64,000 bases of DNA from Leucobacter chromiiresistens (GTDB lineage Bacteria > Actinomycetota > Actinomycetes > Actinomycetales > Microbacteriaceae): contig NZ_FNKB01000001.1 in the NCBI RefSeq assembly GCF_900102345.1, positions 2,759,344 through 2,823,343 of the forward strand, read 5' to 3'. The translations under genes and the position numbers were made by a program. Each line of letters starts with the position of its first letter. Position 1 is the first letter of the stretch. Below the pieces are notes generated by a model. That model ran no database searches. It saw nothing but the letters and a program-made list of their open reading frames with translations, and was not told where the DNA came from. This document shows, in pieces, positions 1 to 9,408 of this stretch.

Positions 1-2194
1 TCCCGGCGAAGCCCTGCACCAGCATCATCCACACCCCGCCGGTGGAGGCGATGTGGACGCCGTCGGCCGCGTTCCCGTGCAGGTCGTCGAGGTCGACTCG
101 CAGCGCGTGATCGAAGTACTGGTACGCGAGGTCGCGGTACCCCACCTCGGCGGCGATGATCGACTGCACGACGGCCGAGAGCGTCGAATCGCCTGTGGTG
201 AGGGCGTCGTAGTAGTCGAAGTCGCGCCGCTTCTCATCCTGCGCGAACTCGTTGCTCGCGAGCAGCAGTGCGAGCACCACGTCCGCCTGCTTGAGCACCT
301 GGAAGCGGTAGATCACCAGCGGGTGGAAGTGGAGCAGCAGCGGCTTCTGCTCGGGGGGCGTCGCCGCGAGATCCCAGACCTCGCGGTCGAGGAAGTGCGC
401 ATCCTGCGGATGGATGCCGAGCTCCGGCGAGTACGGCACGGTCATGCCCTCGGCCGCGCGCTCCCACGCCTCGATCTCATCGGCGGTGAGGCCGAGACGG
501 TCGACCAGCACGCTGTAGTGCGACGGCGCCTCCGCCTGGATGCGCCGCGCCACCTCGACCGCGAAGCGCAGGTTGAACCGCGCCATCACGTTCGTGAAGA
601 GGTTGTCGTTCACCACGGTGGTGTACTCGTCGGGGCCGGTCACGCCGTGGATGTGGAAGCGCTCCACGCCCTCGGCGTCGCGCCGCCAGAAACCGAGACT
701 CGCCCAGAGCCGGGCCGTCTCGACCACGACGTCGGACGCGCCGGAGAGCACGTACTCCAGGTCGCCCGTCGCCGCCACGTACCGGGCGATCGCGTACGTG
801 ATGTCGGCATTGATGTGGTACCCCGCGGTGCCGGCCGCGTAGTAGGCGCTCGCCTCCTCGCCGTTGATCGTGCGCCAGGGGAACAGCGCGCCGTCCTCGT
901 TCAGCATCGCCGCGCGCATGCGGGCCTGCGGCAGCATCCGCTCCCGCGCCCGCAGCGCGTTGCGCGCCCAGAGCGGCGACGTGTACGTCAGGAAGGGCAG
1001 CACGTAGATCTCCGTGTCCCAGAAGTAGTGGCCGCCGTAGCCGGATCCCGTGAGACCCTTGGCCGCGATGCCGCGGCCGTCGGCCCGCGCCGACGCTTGC
1101 GCGACCTGGAACAGGTTCCAGCGGATCGCCTGCTGCACCCCCGGGTCGGCGTCGACGCGCACATCGCTCCGCTCCCAAAAGGCCTCGAGGTACTCGCGCT
1201 GCTTCTCCCACCGCGCCTCGCGCGGCTCCGCGTCCGCGCTGTTCAGCGAGTGGATGCACCGGTCGATCATCTCCGAGAGCACCGCGGTCGACGAGTAGTG
1301 GTAGGCGACGGTCTTCACGAGATGCACCGTGCGGCCCTCGCGCGCGGTGCCCTGGTAGACGTGTCGCACCCGATCCTGGGACTTGTCGATGCGATGCCGC
1401 CACTCGCTCCGCGCGCGCTCCTCGCCGTCGCCGCCGTCGAAGTGGTGGTCGACCCCGACCCCGAGGGTCATCTGCGAATCGTGCACCCGATACGTCAGCA
1501 CGGAGCGGCCGCCGTCGTGCAGCGTCTGCCCGGGATCGAGGATGCGCTCGGTGAACTGCTCCGCGCGCCTCGGATCGACCGTGCCCGAGTCGCCCGCGCC
1601 CCGCGTGGGGGTCTCAGTGTGCACGCGGCCCAGATCCTGCCGGTTCACGATGAGGCTGCTGACCGTCAGGTCGGCGTCCGCGTCGAGCACGGTGATCCGC
1701 ATCTCGATCGTGGCGAGGTGGCGCGCCGCGAACGACACCATGCGGCGGGTCTCCACGCGCACCCGCTTGCCCGTGGGCGTCAGCCACAGGAGCGACCGCG
1801 TCAGCGTGCCCTCCTTCAGATCGAGGATCCGGTGCACGTCGAGGATGTCGGAGGACTCGAGGTTGAGGCGCTCGTCGTCGACGTAGATGCGGATCGTCTT
1901 CGCATCGGGCACGTTGACAATGGTCTGCCCGTGCTCCGCGAACCCGTACGCGTTCTCCGCGTGCCTGATCCGCCACGTCTCGTGCAGGCCGTTCAGGAAG
2001 GTGCCGTGGCTGCCGAGGGGCAGCCCCTCCTCGTGGTTGCCACGCATGCCGAGGTAGCCGTTGCCCAGTGAGAACACGGTCTCGTCCTCGCCCGCGCGCT
2101 TCGCGTCGATGCCGCCGACCACGATCCGCCACGGGTCGTCGCCGAAGTCGCGCCGCAGCTCCTTCACGGGGCCGTCGAAGGATTCAGGGCTCAT
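1..2194 (-). CDS. GH65 disaccharide phosphorylase (kojibiose/trehalose/maltose phosphorylase family), C-terminus outside window
   Basis: Family members split an alpha-linked glucose disaccharide with phosphate into glucose and beta-glucose 1-phosphate in the cytoplasm. The minus frame is open from the ATG at 2194 to the window edge, giving 731 residues of an expected 750-800. Seen: GLTGSGYGGHYFWDTEIYV in the (alpha/alpha)6 barrel, GPDEYT holding the probable catalytic Glu near residue 523, and GVHIASTGGVWMM near the end, all typical of GH65. The start overlaps the stop of the upstream HAD gene (ATGA), so the two are translationally coupled. Neighbouring sugar ABC genes and the phosphoglucomutase-like HAD fit a phosphorolytic disaccharide pathway. 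The exact linkage (kojibiose, trehalose, nigerose, maltose) cannot be read from sequence; the GLTG-GY-G-HYFWDTE motif is closest to kojibiose/trehalose-type enzymes. Confidence 0.9.
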   Translation of the reverse strand, partial: MSPESFDGPVKELRRDFGDDPWRIVVGGIDAKRAGEDETVFSLGNGYLGMRGNHEEGLPLGSHGTFLNGLHETWRIRHAENAYGFAEHGQTIVNVPDAKTIRIYVDDERLNLESSDILDVHRILDLKEGTLTRSLLWLTPTGKRVRVETRRMVSFAARHLATIEMRITVLDADADLTVSSLIVNRQDLGRVHTETPTRGAGDSGTVDPRRAEQFTERILDPGQTLHDGGRSVLTYRVHDSQMTLGVGVDHHFDGGDGEERARSEWRHRIDKSQDRVRHVYQGTAREGRTVHLVKTVAYHYSSTAVLSEMIDRCIHSLNSADAEPREARWEKQREYLEAFWERSDVRVDADPGVQQAIRWNLFQVAQASARADGRGIAAKGLTGSGYGGHYFWDTEIYVLPFLTYTSPLWARNALRARERMLPQARMRAAMLNEDGALFPWRTINGEEASAYYAAGTAGYHINADITYAIARYVAATGDLEYVLSGASDVVVETARLWASLGFWRRDAEGVERFHIHGVTGPDEYTTVVNDNLFTNVMARFNLRFAVEVARRIQAEAPSHYSVLVDRLGLTADEIEAWERAAEGMTVPYSPELGIHPQDAHFLDREVWDLAATPPEQKPLLLHFHPLVIYRFQVLKQADVVLALLLASNEFAQDEKRRDFDYYDALTTGDSTLSAVVQSIIAAEVGYRDLAYQYFDHALRVDLDDLHGNAADGVHIASTGGVWMMLVQGFAG

Positions 2195-2895
2195 GGCAGC
2201 AGCTCCTCGAGGTCGGAGACGACGGTATCCGCTCCAGCGGCGAGCAGCGCCTCGCGCCCGGCGCCGCGGTCGACGCCCACGACGAGGCCGAAGCCGCCCG
2301 CGCGGCCCGCGGCGACTCCCGACGCCGCATCCTCGAAGACCACGGTGCGCGCCGGGTCGGCGCCCAGCAGTTCCGCTCCGCGCAGGAAGGTGTCGGGCGC
2401 GGGTTTGCCCGGGAGCCCCTCGCGGGCCGCGACGACGCCGTCCACGACAGCGCGGAAGCGGTCGGTCAGCCCGGCCGCCCGCAGCACCGGCTCGGCGTTG
2501 CGCGAGCTCGACACCACCGCGAGCGGCGCGGCGCGCTCCGCCAGGTGATCCAGCAGGCGCACCGAACCCGGGTACGCCGCGATCCCGTCGCGGTCGAGCA
2601 CCTCGACGAACGCGGCGTTCTTGCGATTGCCGACGCCGCGCACCGAGGTGAAGCCCTCATCGAGGTCCTCCCCCTCGGGCAGGGCGACGCCGCGACCCGT
2701 GAGCAGAGCCGCGACGCCCGCGAAGCGGGGGCGGCCGTCGAGGAACGCGAAGTACTCGCGACCCTCGTACGGCGCTTCCCCCCGCGACGCGAAGAAGGCG
2801 TCGAACGTCTCCTGCCAGGCCCGTTTGTGGAGTTCGACGGTCGGTGTGATCACCCCGTCGAGGTCGAAGAGATACGCGTCGTACCGATCGATCAC
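2191..2895 (-). CDS. HAD-family beta-phosphoglucomutase-like phosphatase
   Basis: Expected to convert beta-glucose 1-phosphate to glucose 6-phosphate, the step after GH65 phosphorolysis. The 234-residue protein starts at a GTG (2895) with a good Shine-Dalgarno (GGAAGGA, about 7 nt upstream). The N-terminus has the HAD nucleophile motif FDLDGVIT (Asp11 and Asp13); later come VVSSSRNAEP (motif II Ser), GKPAPDTF (motif III Lys) and VFEDAASGVAAG (motif IV acidic residues). The length and the cap region after residue 20 match the beta-PGM subfamily. It lies 20 bp after the permease stop and overlaps the GH65 start by 4 bp. A generic sugar phosphatase is possible, but the gene pair makes beta-PGM the best call. 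Confidence 0.85.
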   Translation of the reverse strand: MIDRYDAYLFDLDGVITPTVELHKRAWQETFDAFFASRGEAPYEGREYFAFLDGRPRFAGVAALLTGRGVALPEGEDLDEGFTSVRGVGNRKNAAFVEVLDRDGIAAYPGSVRLLDHLAERAAPLAVVSSSRNAEPVLRAAGLTDRFRAVVDGVVAAREGLPGKPAPDTFLRGAELLGADPARTVVFEDAASGVAAGRAGGFGLVVGVDRGAGREALLAAGADTVVSDLEELLP

Positions 2896-2915
2896 CCGGT
2901 AGTTCCTTCCCGTTG

Positions 2916-3854
2916 CTACTTTTGCGAACCGGCCAGAAGCGCCTGCACGAAATACCTCTGGAACGCGAAAAACACTATCAGCGGAACGATCATCGACAGG
3001 AAGGCTCCCGCCGAGAGCACGTCGATATTCGCTCCGAATTGCCTGAGCTGCGACTGGATCGCCACCGTGAGCGGCTGCGAGTCGGTGTTCGTGAAGATCA
3101 GCGCCACGAGCATGTCGTTCCAGGTCCACAGGAACTGGAAGATCGCGAGCGACGCGATCGCGGGCAGGCCGAGCGGCAGCATGATCTTGAAGAAGATCAG
3201 CCAGTCGCGCGCGCCGTCGATCCTCGCCGCCTCCAGCAGCTCCTCCGGCACCTGCGAGAAGAAGTTGCGCAGCAGGAAGATGGCGAACGGAAGGCCGAAG
3301 GCCGTGTGGAAGAGGATCACCCCCACGACGCTGCCGAAGATGCCCATCGTGCCGAACAGGCGCGCCAGCGGGATCAGCGCGACCTGCAGGGGCACCGCCA
3401 GCAGCACGATCACGGCGATGAACAGCCAGTCGCGGCCCGGGAACCGCATCCACGCGAACGCGTACGCGGCGAGCGCGCCGATGATGACGACGAGCAGCGT
3501 CGTCGGCACCGTGATGATGATCGTGTTCCAGAACGATCCCGTGATCGTCGGGTTCGTCAGCAGATTCGCATAGTTCTCGAGGGTGAGCTCGGCGGGCTTC
3601 GTCAGCACCGTCCACCACCCGCTCGACGCGTTGTCGCCCGCGGTGCGGAACGACGTGAGCAGCAGCCCGATGGTGGGCACGAGCCAGAAGATCGCGACGA
3701 TCACCAGCACCGCGTGCACGATGCCGCTGCTCGCCACTCGCGCGATCCGCGCCCCCGCACTCTGCTTGCGACCCCGAACCGGACCGGGAGGCTTCGTCCC
3801 CCCGGTCGCTCCCGGCCCGGTCGGGGTGGTCTTCGTCTGCACCTGCGTGGTCAT
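2916..3854 (-). CDS. Carbohydrate ABC transporter permease, MalG type (CUT1)
   Basis: Inner permease of a CUT1 sugar importer; it pairs with the MalF-type protein encoded just upstream. The 312-residue protein has a basic, Pro/Gly-rich cytoplasmic N-terminus (about 1-40), about six hydrophobic segments, and the EAA loop EAARIDGARDWLIFFKIMLP that docks the ATPase. The ATG at 3854 overlaps the upstream stop (ATGA). No ATP-binding subunit is encoded in this operon. Gram-positive CUT1 systems of this kind often share an MsiK-like ATPase encoded elsewhere, which is inferred here. Confidence 0.9.
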   Translation of the reverse strand: MTTQVQTKTTPTGPGATGGTKPPGPVRGRKQSAGARIARVASSGIVHAVLVIVAIFWLVPTIGLLLTSFRTAGDNASSGWWTVLTKPAELTLENYANLLTNPTITGSFWNTIIITVPTTLLVVIIGALAAYAFAWMRFPGRDWLFIAVIVLLAVPLQVALIPLARLFGTMGIFGSVVGVILFHTAFGLPFAIFLLRNFFSQVPEELLEAARIDGARDWLIFFKIMLPLGLPAIASLAIFQFLWTWNDMLVALIFTNTDSQPLTVAIQSQLRQFGANIDVLSAGAFLSMIVPLIVFFAFQRYFVQALLAGSQK

Positions 3855-5200
3855 CGTCCGCGCTCCGCTCTGAATCGGCGTACATTCACGATCATCGAGG
3901 GCAGCACGAGAATCAGCAGCAGGATCGCGAGAGCGGATCCGAGCCCCTGGTTGTTGCCGCCGCCGAACGAGACCGTCCACATCTCCACGGCGATCACGTT
4001 CGCCGCCGGTTTCGAGGCGCCCGGCGGGATCACGTACACGAGGTCGAAGATCTTCAGCACGTTGATGATCAGGGTCACGAACACCACGAGCAGCACGGGC
4101 GCGAGCAGCGGCGCGGTGATCTTCGAGAAGATCTGCCACTCGTTCGCTCCGTCGGTTCGGGCCGCCTCCTGGAGGGAGCGGTCCATCGCCGAGAGTCCCG
4201 AGGCGATCATCACCATCGCAAAGCCCGCCCATATCCAGACGTAGGCGAGGATGACGACGACGTTGATCCACGACGCGCTCAGCCAGGAGACGCCTGCCGC
4301 ACCGTCGCCGAAGTTCGAGGCGGGCAGCGCGATGCGATACGACTCGCCCGCCTCGAGCCCCTCGATGGTGTAGGTGCCGCCCGCGCCCGTCGTCGCGAAG
4401 CCGCGGATCGAGCCGTCGACGCCGACCGCGTCGACGCGCACCCCCTCGAGCCCCGTCTTGCCCGCCTCGAGCTCGCCATCGGTGCCTCCGCCGCCGCGGA
4501 TGACGTCGAGGAAGACGGTGCCCGAGATCTCCGTGTCGCCCGCTGCGGCGGCCGGCTTCGCCTCGGTCGCGCCCTCCGGCAGCGCGCTGCGCTTGACGCC
4601 GATCAGCGGGAAGTTCTGCGTGCCACCCGCCGCGACCTCGTCCGTCGACGCGATGATGCCCTGATCGGCCTCGATGCCCACGCCCTCGCGCGGTTTCGCG
4701 CCCGGATAGCTCGCCTGGTCGGAGAAGATGCTCTGCACGCTCGTGATCGCCGCGTTGACGACGCCGAGCTGCGGGCTCTCCTGGAACATGCCGCGGAAGA
4801 TCACGCCGGCGGCGAGCATCGAGATCGCCATCGGCATGAACACGATGAGCCGGAAGGCGGTCTTCCAGCCGATCTTGTCGACGAGCACCGCGAGCAGCAG
4901 CCCGATGATGGTCACCGTGACCGGCGCCACGACGACCCACACCAGATTGTTGCGGATGGCTGTGAAGGTCGTGTCGTTCGTGAACATCGTCACGTAGTTC
5001 TCCCAGCCCACGAAGTCGGAGCCGGAGCGGTCGAAGAACGAGCGGATCACGGTGTACACGATGGGGTACACCACGAGAGCGCCGAGCGCCAGGAGCGCGG
5101 GGCCGAGGAACGACCCCACGAGCAGCCACTGGCGCAGACGGCCCCGATGGCGCACGCTGCCGCTGCGGAGCGCGATCGGGACCGTCTGCGTGCGGGTCAC
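3851..5200 (-). CDS. Carbohydrate ABC transporter permease, MalF type, with an SdrD-B/Cna-B-like extracellular insertion
   Basis: First permease of the CUT1 importer. At 449 residues it is far longer than the usual 290-320. The N-terminal part (20-140) and C-terminal part (308-449) carry the transmembrane segments and the EAA loop (EAARTDGANEWQIFSKITAP, about 345-364). Between them lies a loop of about 165 residues. Residues about 224-296 look like a small beta-sandwich of the SdrD-B/Cna-B/carboxypeptidase-regulatory type (SGTVFLDV, GLEGVRVDAVG, GGTYTIEGLEAGESYRI). The segment before it (about 140-222) is Ala/Gly-rich. E. coli MalF also has a large periplasmic loop that contacts MalE, so the insert may bind the substrate-binding lipoprotein; that role is inference. 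It lies 6 bp after the binding-protein stop. Confidence 0.88.
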   Translation of the reverse strand: MTRTQTVPIALRSGSVRHRGRLRQWLLVGSFLGPALLALGALVVYPIVYTVIRSFFDRSGSDFVGWENYVTMFTNDTTFTAIRNNLVWVVVAPVTVTIIGLLLAVLVDKIGWKTAFRLIVFMPMAISMLAAGVIFRGMFQESPQLGVVNAAITSVQSIFSDQASYPGAKPREGVGIEADQGIIASTDEVAAGGTQNFPLIGVKRSALPEGATEAKPAAAAGDTEISGTVFLDVIRGGGGTDGELEAGKTGLEGVRVDAVGVDGSIRGFATTGAGGTYTIEGLEAGESYRIALPASNFGDGAAGVSWLSASWINVVVILAYVWIWAGFAMVMIASGLSAMDRSLQEAARTDGANEWQIFSKITAPLLAPVLLVVFVTLIINVLKIFDLVYVIPPGASKPAANVIAVEMWTVSFGGGNNQGLGSALAILLLILVLPSMIVNVRRFRAERGR

Positions 5201-5206
5201 CGCGCG

Positions 5207-6541
5207 CTACCCGTCGTAGGCGGCGGCTGCCGCGTCTTCGAGTCGCTGCGCCGCCCCGTCGACGTCATCGGGGTTCTGGTAGAAGGAGATCATCTCCTGC
5301 CAGAAGCCCTGCCCCGGGGTTCCGCCGAATGCGCTCGGCGCCAGGTCGGAGAGATCGAAGCGGAACGTCTCGGCCCCGGTGAGCGCCTCGGCGATCTGAC
5401 GGGAGATGTCGTCGGGGTACAGCGAGGTGTCCACACCGGTGTTCGGCGAGGTGAGGCCGCCGTTCGGCACCCAGACCTCGGCCGCATCCGGGGAGGCGAG
5501 GTACGCCATCAGCGCGGTGGTCGCGGGGTCGTCGTCGAACTGCACGGCGACGTCGCCGCCGCCGACGACCGCCGGAGCCGAATCGTTGATGGCGGGGAAA
5601 TCGTAGAACAGCGCGTTCTCGCCGACGGTCGAGGTGCCGTCGGCGGTGATGTTGCCCGCCACGAAGTCGCCCTCGAAGACGGTGCCCGCCTGCGGGTCGG
5701 CGCCGAAGACCTCGGTCACGCTGGTCGGGAAGTCCCGCTGGTCGCCGCCCGGCTGCAAGAGGTCGCTGCCCCAGAGCTCGCCGAGCACTGTGAGTGCCTC
5801 CTTCACGGAGTCATCGGTCCAGGGGATCTCATGGTTCGTGAGCTGATCGTACTTCTCGGCTCCCGCGGTGCGGAGGTAGACGTTCTCGAACCAGTCCGTC
5901 AGCGGCCAGCCCACGTCGGCGCCCACCGAGATGCCGGCGTAGCCCGAATCGGAGACGAGCTCGAGCTGCTCCATGAAGCCGTCCCAGTCCTCCGGAGCCT
6001 CGGCTCCCGCCTCGTCGTAGATGTCGGCGTTGTACCAGACGGTCGACTTATTCGCCGCCTTGAACCACACGCCGTAGAGCTCGCCGTCGACCGTACCGAG
6101 GTCGACCCAGTCCTCGGAGTAGTTGTCGCTCACCGTCTGCTGCACGTCTTCGGCGACCGGCATGATATCGCCGTTGGTCGCGAGCGACTCCATGAGTGCG
6201 GGCTGGCCCAGCACTGCGACGTTGGGCGGCGAACCGCCCTCGAGCTGACCGCTGATGTAGGTGGGCCCGTTGTCGCCGAAGCTCGTGTACGAGACCGACG
6301 CGCCGGTGCGCCGCTCGAACTCGTCGAGCACGGCCTCGAAGTTCTCCTGCTCGGCACCCGACCATGCGGCCGCCACCGTGAGCGATTCGCCGGCGAACTC
6401 GTCGCCGGCCGGAGCTTCGCTGCTTCCGTCGCCGCCGTCGCCTGAGCCGCCGCCTGCGCACGCCGTCAGCAGCAGTGCTGCTGCGGCGAGTCCGGTCGTC
6501 GCGCGGGTGATCCGAGACCGCGCGAATCGTGTGGTGTGCAT
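5207..6541 (-). CDS. Extracellular sugar-binding lipoprotein of CUT1 ABC transporter
   Basis: Solute-binding protein (family 1) of 444 residues that captures the sugar outside the membrane. The chosen ATG at 6541 has GGAG about 6 nt upstream and gives a proper signal peptide: basic HTTRFARSRITR, a hydrophobic core, then the lipobox LLTAC, with the lipidated Cys followed by a Gly/Ser/Asp linker. An upstream in-frame ATG (6580) would precede the signal peptide with an odd extension. It is the first gene of the operon SBP-MalF-MalG-HAD-GH65. The specificity is probably the disaccharide cut by the GH65 enzyme. Confidence 0.9.
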   Translation of the reverse strand: MHTTRFARSRITRATTGLAAAALLLTACAGGGSGDGGDGSSEAPAGDEFAGESLTVAAAWSGAEQENFEAVLDEFERRTGASVSYTSFGDNGPTYISGQLEGGSPPNVAVLGQPALMESLATNGDIMPVAEDVQQTVSDNYSEDWVDLGTVDGELYGVWFKAANKSTVWYNADIYDEAGAEAPEDWDGFMEQLELVSDSGYAGISVGADVGWPLTDWFENVYLRTAGAEKYDQLTNHEIPWTDDSVKEALTVLGELWGSDLLQPGGDQRDFPTSVTEVFGADPQAGTVFEGDFVAGNITADGTSTVGENALFYDFPAINDSAPAVVGGGDVAVQFDDDPATTALMAYLASPDAAEVWVPNGGLTSPNTGVDTSLYPDDISRQIAEALTGAETFRFDLSDLAPSAFGGTPGQGFWQEMISFYQNPDDVDGAAQRLEDAAAAAYDG

Positions 6542-6634
6542 GAATACTCCATCCAACCGATCCGAAGCCGGAGCGGGCACCTCCCGTTCCGAGGAGCGCG
6601 CCGCTGCGCCTGGCGCGTCGGAGCCTCCAGTCTG

Positions 6635-6662
6635 AACCTATCGATTCGCCCCGCCGGTCGAA
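6635..6662 (-). promoter_or_regulatory. Candidate promoter of the sugar-phosphorolysis operon
   Basis: On the minus strand a TTCGAC (6657-6662) and TAGGTT (6635-6640) are separated by 16 nt, resembling an actinobacterial housekeeping -35/-10 pair, about 95 nt upstream of the binding-protein ATG. No convincing LacI-type operator was seen. This rests on pattern match alone. Confidence 0.35.
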
Positions 6663-6690
6663 AGGCCTTGCGCCGCCGCGGTCGCAGGGA

Positions 6691-7263
6691 CTAGACGCAT
6701 GCGACGGCGGGCCACACGACCGCCCAGGCCCCCGCGAAGAGGCACGGCGCGAACGGCACGCCACGGTCGTCGGCTCTGCGCGCCCGCGATCGGCGGAGCC
6801 GCAGCAGGGCGCCCGACAGTGCTGCGAACCCGAACGCCGCGGTCAGCGCGAGCGCCGCGCCAACCCACCCCGCCGCGAACCCGGTCACCGCGCCGATGAG
6901 GGGCGCGAGCTTCACGTCGCCGCCGCCGATGCCGGCGGGTGCCCACCACCAGAGAGCGGCCAGCAGCACGCCGGCGGCGGCACCGGGGCCCAGCGTGTCG
7001 AGGATCAGCCGGATCGCGGATCGTTCGCCGGGCGCCCCCGCCGTCGATGCCGCTGCCGCCGCTCCGCCCGCGGAGGCCGGGGCGAGCGCACTCGCAGCCG
7101 CGCTGGCGAGCAGCACCGGCAGGGTCGTGCTCGTGGAGAGCAGCAGCAGGAGGTTCGGAAGGCGTCGCTCGCGGATGTCGACGGCGGAGAGCACCGGGGT
7201 CCACACCGCGAACAGCGCGAACGCGGCACTCGCGAGGGCGGCGGCGAGCGGCGGCCCGTGCAT
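6691..7263 (-). CDS. Prepilin peptidase, type IV leader peptidase family (A24)
   Basis: Membrane aspartic protease that trims type IV prepilin-like leaders. The 190-residue product is mostly hydrophobic and shows both catalytic aspartates: Asp29 in AVDIRERRLPN and Asp116 in the GxGD motif (GIGGGDVKLAP). It lacks the N-terminal methyltransferase domain of PilD-type bifunctional enzymes, which is common in actinobacterial A24 proteins. It follows argB by 77 bp on the same strand. No pilin or secretion ATPase gene is in the window, so its substrate is unknown. Confidence 0.82.
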   Translation of the reverse strand: MHGPPLAAALASAAFALFAVWTPVLSAVDIRERRLPNLLLLLSTSTTLPVLLASAAASALAPASAGGAAAAASTAGAPGERSAIRLILDTLGPGAAAGVLLAALWWWAPAGIGGGDVKLAPLIGAVTGFAAGWVGAALALTAAFGFAALSGALLRLRRSRARRADDRGVPFAPCLFAGAWAVVWPAVACV

Positions 7264-7340
7264 CGTCTCACCGCCTGTTCCCGCTGCTCGTTCCCGCTGC
7301 CGGTTTCCGCTGCCGGTTTGCGGTGCCCGCCCGGTGCGCC

Positions 7341-8243
7341 CTAGGGCGTGACTTCCGTTCCGATGCCGCGCTCGGTGAATATTTCCAGCAGCACCGAATG
7401 GGGCTCGCGGCCGTCGATGATCGCCGCTTTCGAGACCCCCGCGCGCACGGCGTCGAGGCAGGCGTGCATCTTGGGGATCATGCCCGATTCGAGGCTCGGC
7501 AGCAGTTCTTCGAGCTCGGACGCCGTGATCGACGAGACCAGCGAGTCCCGGTCGGGCCAGTCGGCGTAGAGCCCCGCGACATCGGTGAGGATGACGAGCT
7601 TCTCGGCCCCGAGGGCGCCGGCGAGCGCGCTCGCCGCAGCGTCGGCGTTCACGTTGAGCGAGTCGCCGGGCCGGTCGACGTCGGGCGCGATCGACGACAC
7701 CACCGGGATGAGGCCGGCGTCGAGCAGCGCGAGCACGGGCTCGGTGCGCACGTCGATCACGTCTCCCACGAGCCCCAGGTCGATCAGTTCGCCGTCGACT
7801 TCGATCGGCGGGCGGCGTCGGCCGACGAAGAGCCCGGCGTCCTCCCCCGTCGTTCCCGCGGCGAGCGGTCCGTGCGCATTGATCTGGTCGACGAGCTCGG
7901 GGTTCACCTTGCCGGTGAGCACCATGCGCACGACGTCCATCGTCTCGGGGGTCGTGACGCGGTAGCCGCCGCGGAACTCGCTCTCGATGCCGAGACGGGC
8001 GAGCATCGCGTTGATCTGCGGTCCGCCGCCGTGCACCACGACCGGGCGGATGCCGGTGTGGCGCAGATAGACGATGTCTTCGGCGAACGCCTCCATCAGC
8101 TGATCGTCGATCATGGCGTTCCCTCCGAACTTGATCACCATGATCGCGCCGCGGAACTTCTTCAGCCAGGGCAGCGAATCGATGAGCACTTCGGCACGCG
8201 CGGCCGCGTGCTCGTGGTCGAGCGGCTTCTCAGTGGTGGACAT
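7341..8243 (-). CDS. argB: Acetylglutamate kinase
   Basis: Phosphorylates N-acetylglutamate in arginine biosynthesis. The 300-residue protein starts at the ATG at 8243 ([10 protein letters not shown]); the open frame continues upstream inside argJ, but that part is the shadow of argJ. Motifs: VIKFGGNAM near the N-terminus (ATP site), [10 protein letters not shown] (substrate loop), [17 protein letters not shown] and [12 protein letters not shown]. It follows argJ by 7 bp. The expected argD, argF, argR, argG and argH are not in the window; a prepilin peptidase gene follows instead. Confidence 0.95.
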   Translation of the reverse strand: MSTTEKPLDHEHAAARAEVLIDSLPWLKKFRGAIMVIKFGGNAMIDDQLMEAFAEDIVYLRHTGIRPVVVHGGGPQINAMLARLGIESEFRGGYRVTTPETMDVVRMVLTGKVNPELVDQINAHGPLAAGTTGEDAGLFVGRRRPPIEVDGELIDLGLVGDVIDVRTEPVLALLDAGLIPVVSSIAPDVDRPGDSLNVNADAAASALAGALGAEKLVILTDVAGLYADWPDRDSLVSSITASELEELLPSLESGMIPKMHACLDAVRAGVSKAAIIDGREPHSVLLEIFTERGIGTEVTP

Positions 8244-8250
8244 CGGGCTC

Positions 8251-9408
8251 CTAGCTCGAGTACGCGCTGTTCTCGTGCACGTACTCGTGCGTGAGGTCGT
8301 TGGTGCGGATGGTCGCCGTCTCATTCCCCGCGAAGAGGTCGATCTCGACGTGCGTGCGGCGCGGCGTGAGGTCGCACTCCTCGACCGGCCGGTCCGGCGC
8401 ACCCGCGTGGCACAGGCGCACCCCGTTGAACGCCACGTCGACCGAGTACGGGTCGAACGCCGCCTCCGTGGTGCCGATGGCGGCGAGCACCCGGCCCCAA
8501 TTCGGGTCGTTGCCGAAGATGGCGGCCTTGAAGAGATTGTTGCGCGCCACCGATCGGCCGACCTCGAGGGCGTCGGCGACCGATGCCGCGCCGCGCACCT
8601 CGATGTCGATGTCGTGGCTCGATCCCTCGGCGTCCGCCTGCAGCTGAGCGGCGAGGCTGTCGCAGACCGCTGCAAGCGCCGCCGCGAAGTCGGCTTCTTC
8701 GGGGGCGACCCCCGACGCGCCGCTCGCGAGCAGGGTCACCTGGTCGTTCGTCGACATGCAGCCGTCGGAGTCGAGTCGGTCGAAGCTCGCGGAGGTCGCG
8801 GCGCGCAGCGAGCGGTCGAGCGCTGCGTCGTCGAGCCGCGCGTCGGTGGTGATCACGACGAGCATCGTCGCCAGGCCGGGCGCGAGCATGCCCGCGCCCT
8901 TCGCGATCGCGCCGATCGTCCACCCGTCGCCGTGGTGCACCACGGTCTTCTCCACGGAGTCCGTGGTGAGGATCGCGCTCGCCGCCGTGCGGTCGTCGGC
9001 GGCGAGCGCGGCGACGAGCGCGGGAACGCCTCCGACGATCTTGTCGCGGAACGTCTGGTCGCCCGTGCCGATGAGCCCGGTCGAGCAGACGAGGATGCGT
9101 GCGGCGTCGTCAGAACCGATCTCGCGGGCGACCGCCTCCGCGGTGAGCCGCGTGGTCGCGTACCCGAAGTCTCCCGTGAAGCAATTCGCTCCGCCCGAGT
9201 TCAGCACGATCGCGTGCGCGGCCCCGCCGGCGATCGCGGAGCGACTCCAGAGGATGGGGTTCGCCTGCGCCCGGTTCGAGGTGAACACCGCGGCGCTCGC
9301 GCGCTCGGGCCCGTCGTTCACGACGAGCGCGAGGTCGGGTTTGCCGGTGCTCTTCAGGCCGACGGGGATGCTCGCGGAGCGGAAGCCCTTCGGTGCGGTT
9401 ACGGTCAC
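8251..9408 (-). CDS. argJ: Bifunctional glutamate N-acetyltransferase / amino-acid acetyltransferase
   Basis: Transfers acetyl from N-acetylornithine to glutamate, closing the acetyl cycle of arginine synthesis. The 385-residue precursor shows the self-cleavage motif [13 protein letters not shown], with the Ala180-Thr181 bond as processing site and Thr181 as the N-terminal nucleophile of the beta chain. [11 protein letters not shown] near residue 70 is also typical. The GTG start at 9408 overlaps the argC stop (GTGA). Confidence 0.95.
   Translation of the reverse strand: MTVTAPKGFRSASIPVGLKSTGKPDLALVVNDGPERASAAVFTSNRAQANPILWSRSAIAGGAAHAIVLNSGGANCFTGDFGYATTRLTAEAVAREIGSDDAARILVCSTGLIGTGDQTFRDKIVGGVPALVAALAADDRTAASAILTTDSVEKTVVHHGDGWTIGAIAKGAGMLAPGLATMLVVITTDARLDDAALDRSLRAATSASFDRLDSDGCMSTNDQVTLLASGASGVAPEEADFAAALAAVCDSLAAQLQADAEGSSHDIDIEVRGAASVADALEVGRSVARNNLFKAAIFGNDPNWGRVLAAIGTTEAAFDPYSVDVAFNGVRLCHAGAPDRPVEECDLTPRRTHVEIDLFAGNETATIRTNDLTHEYVHENSAYSS

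Noticed and set aside
53..2071. Long plus-strand open frame of 672 codons opposite the GH65 gene
   Set aside because: It is rich in Arg/Val/His/Glu with no domain, and is the mirror of a GH65 coding sequence with clear catalytic motifs. The same applies to the other long antisense frames opposite prpD, YhgE/Pip, pheT, metE and hflX.
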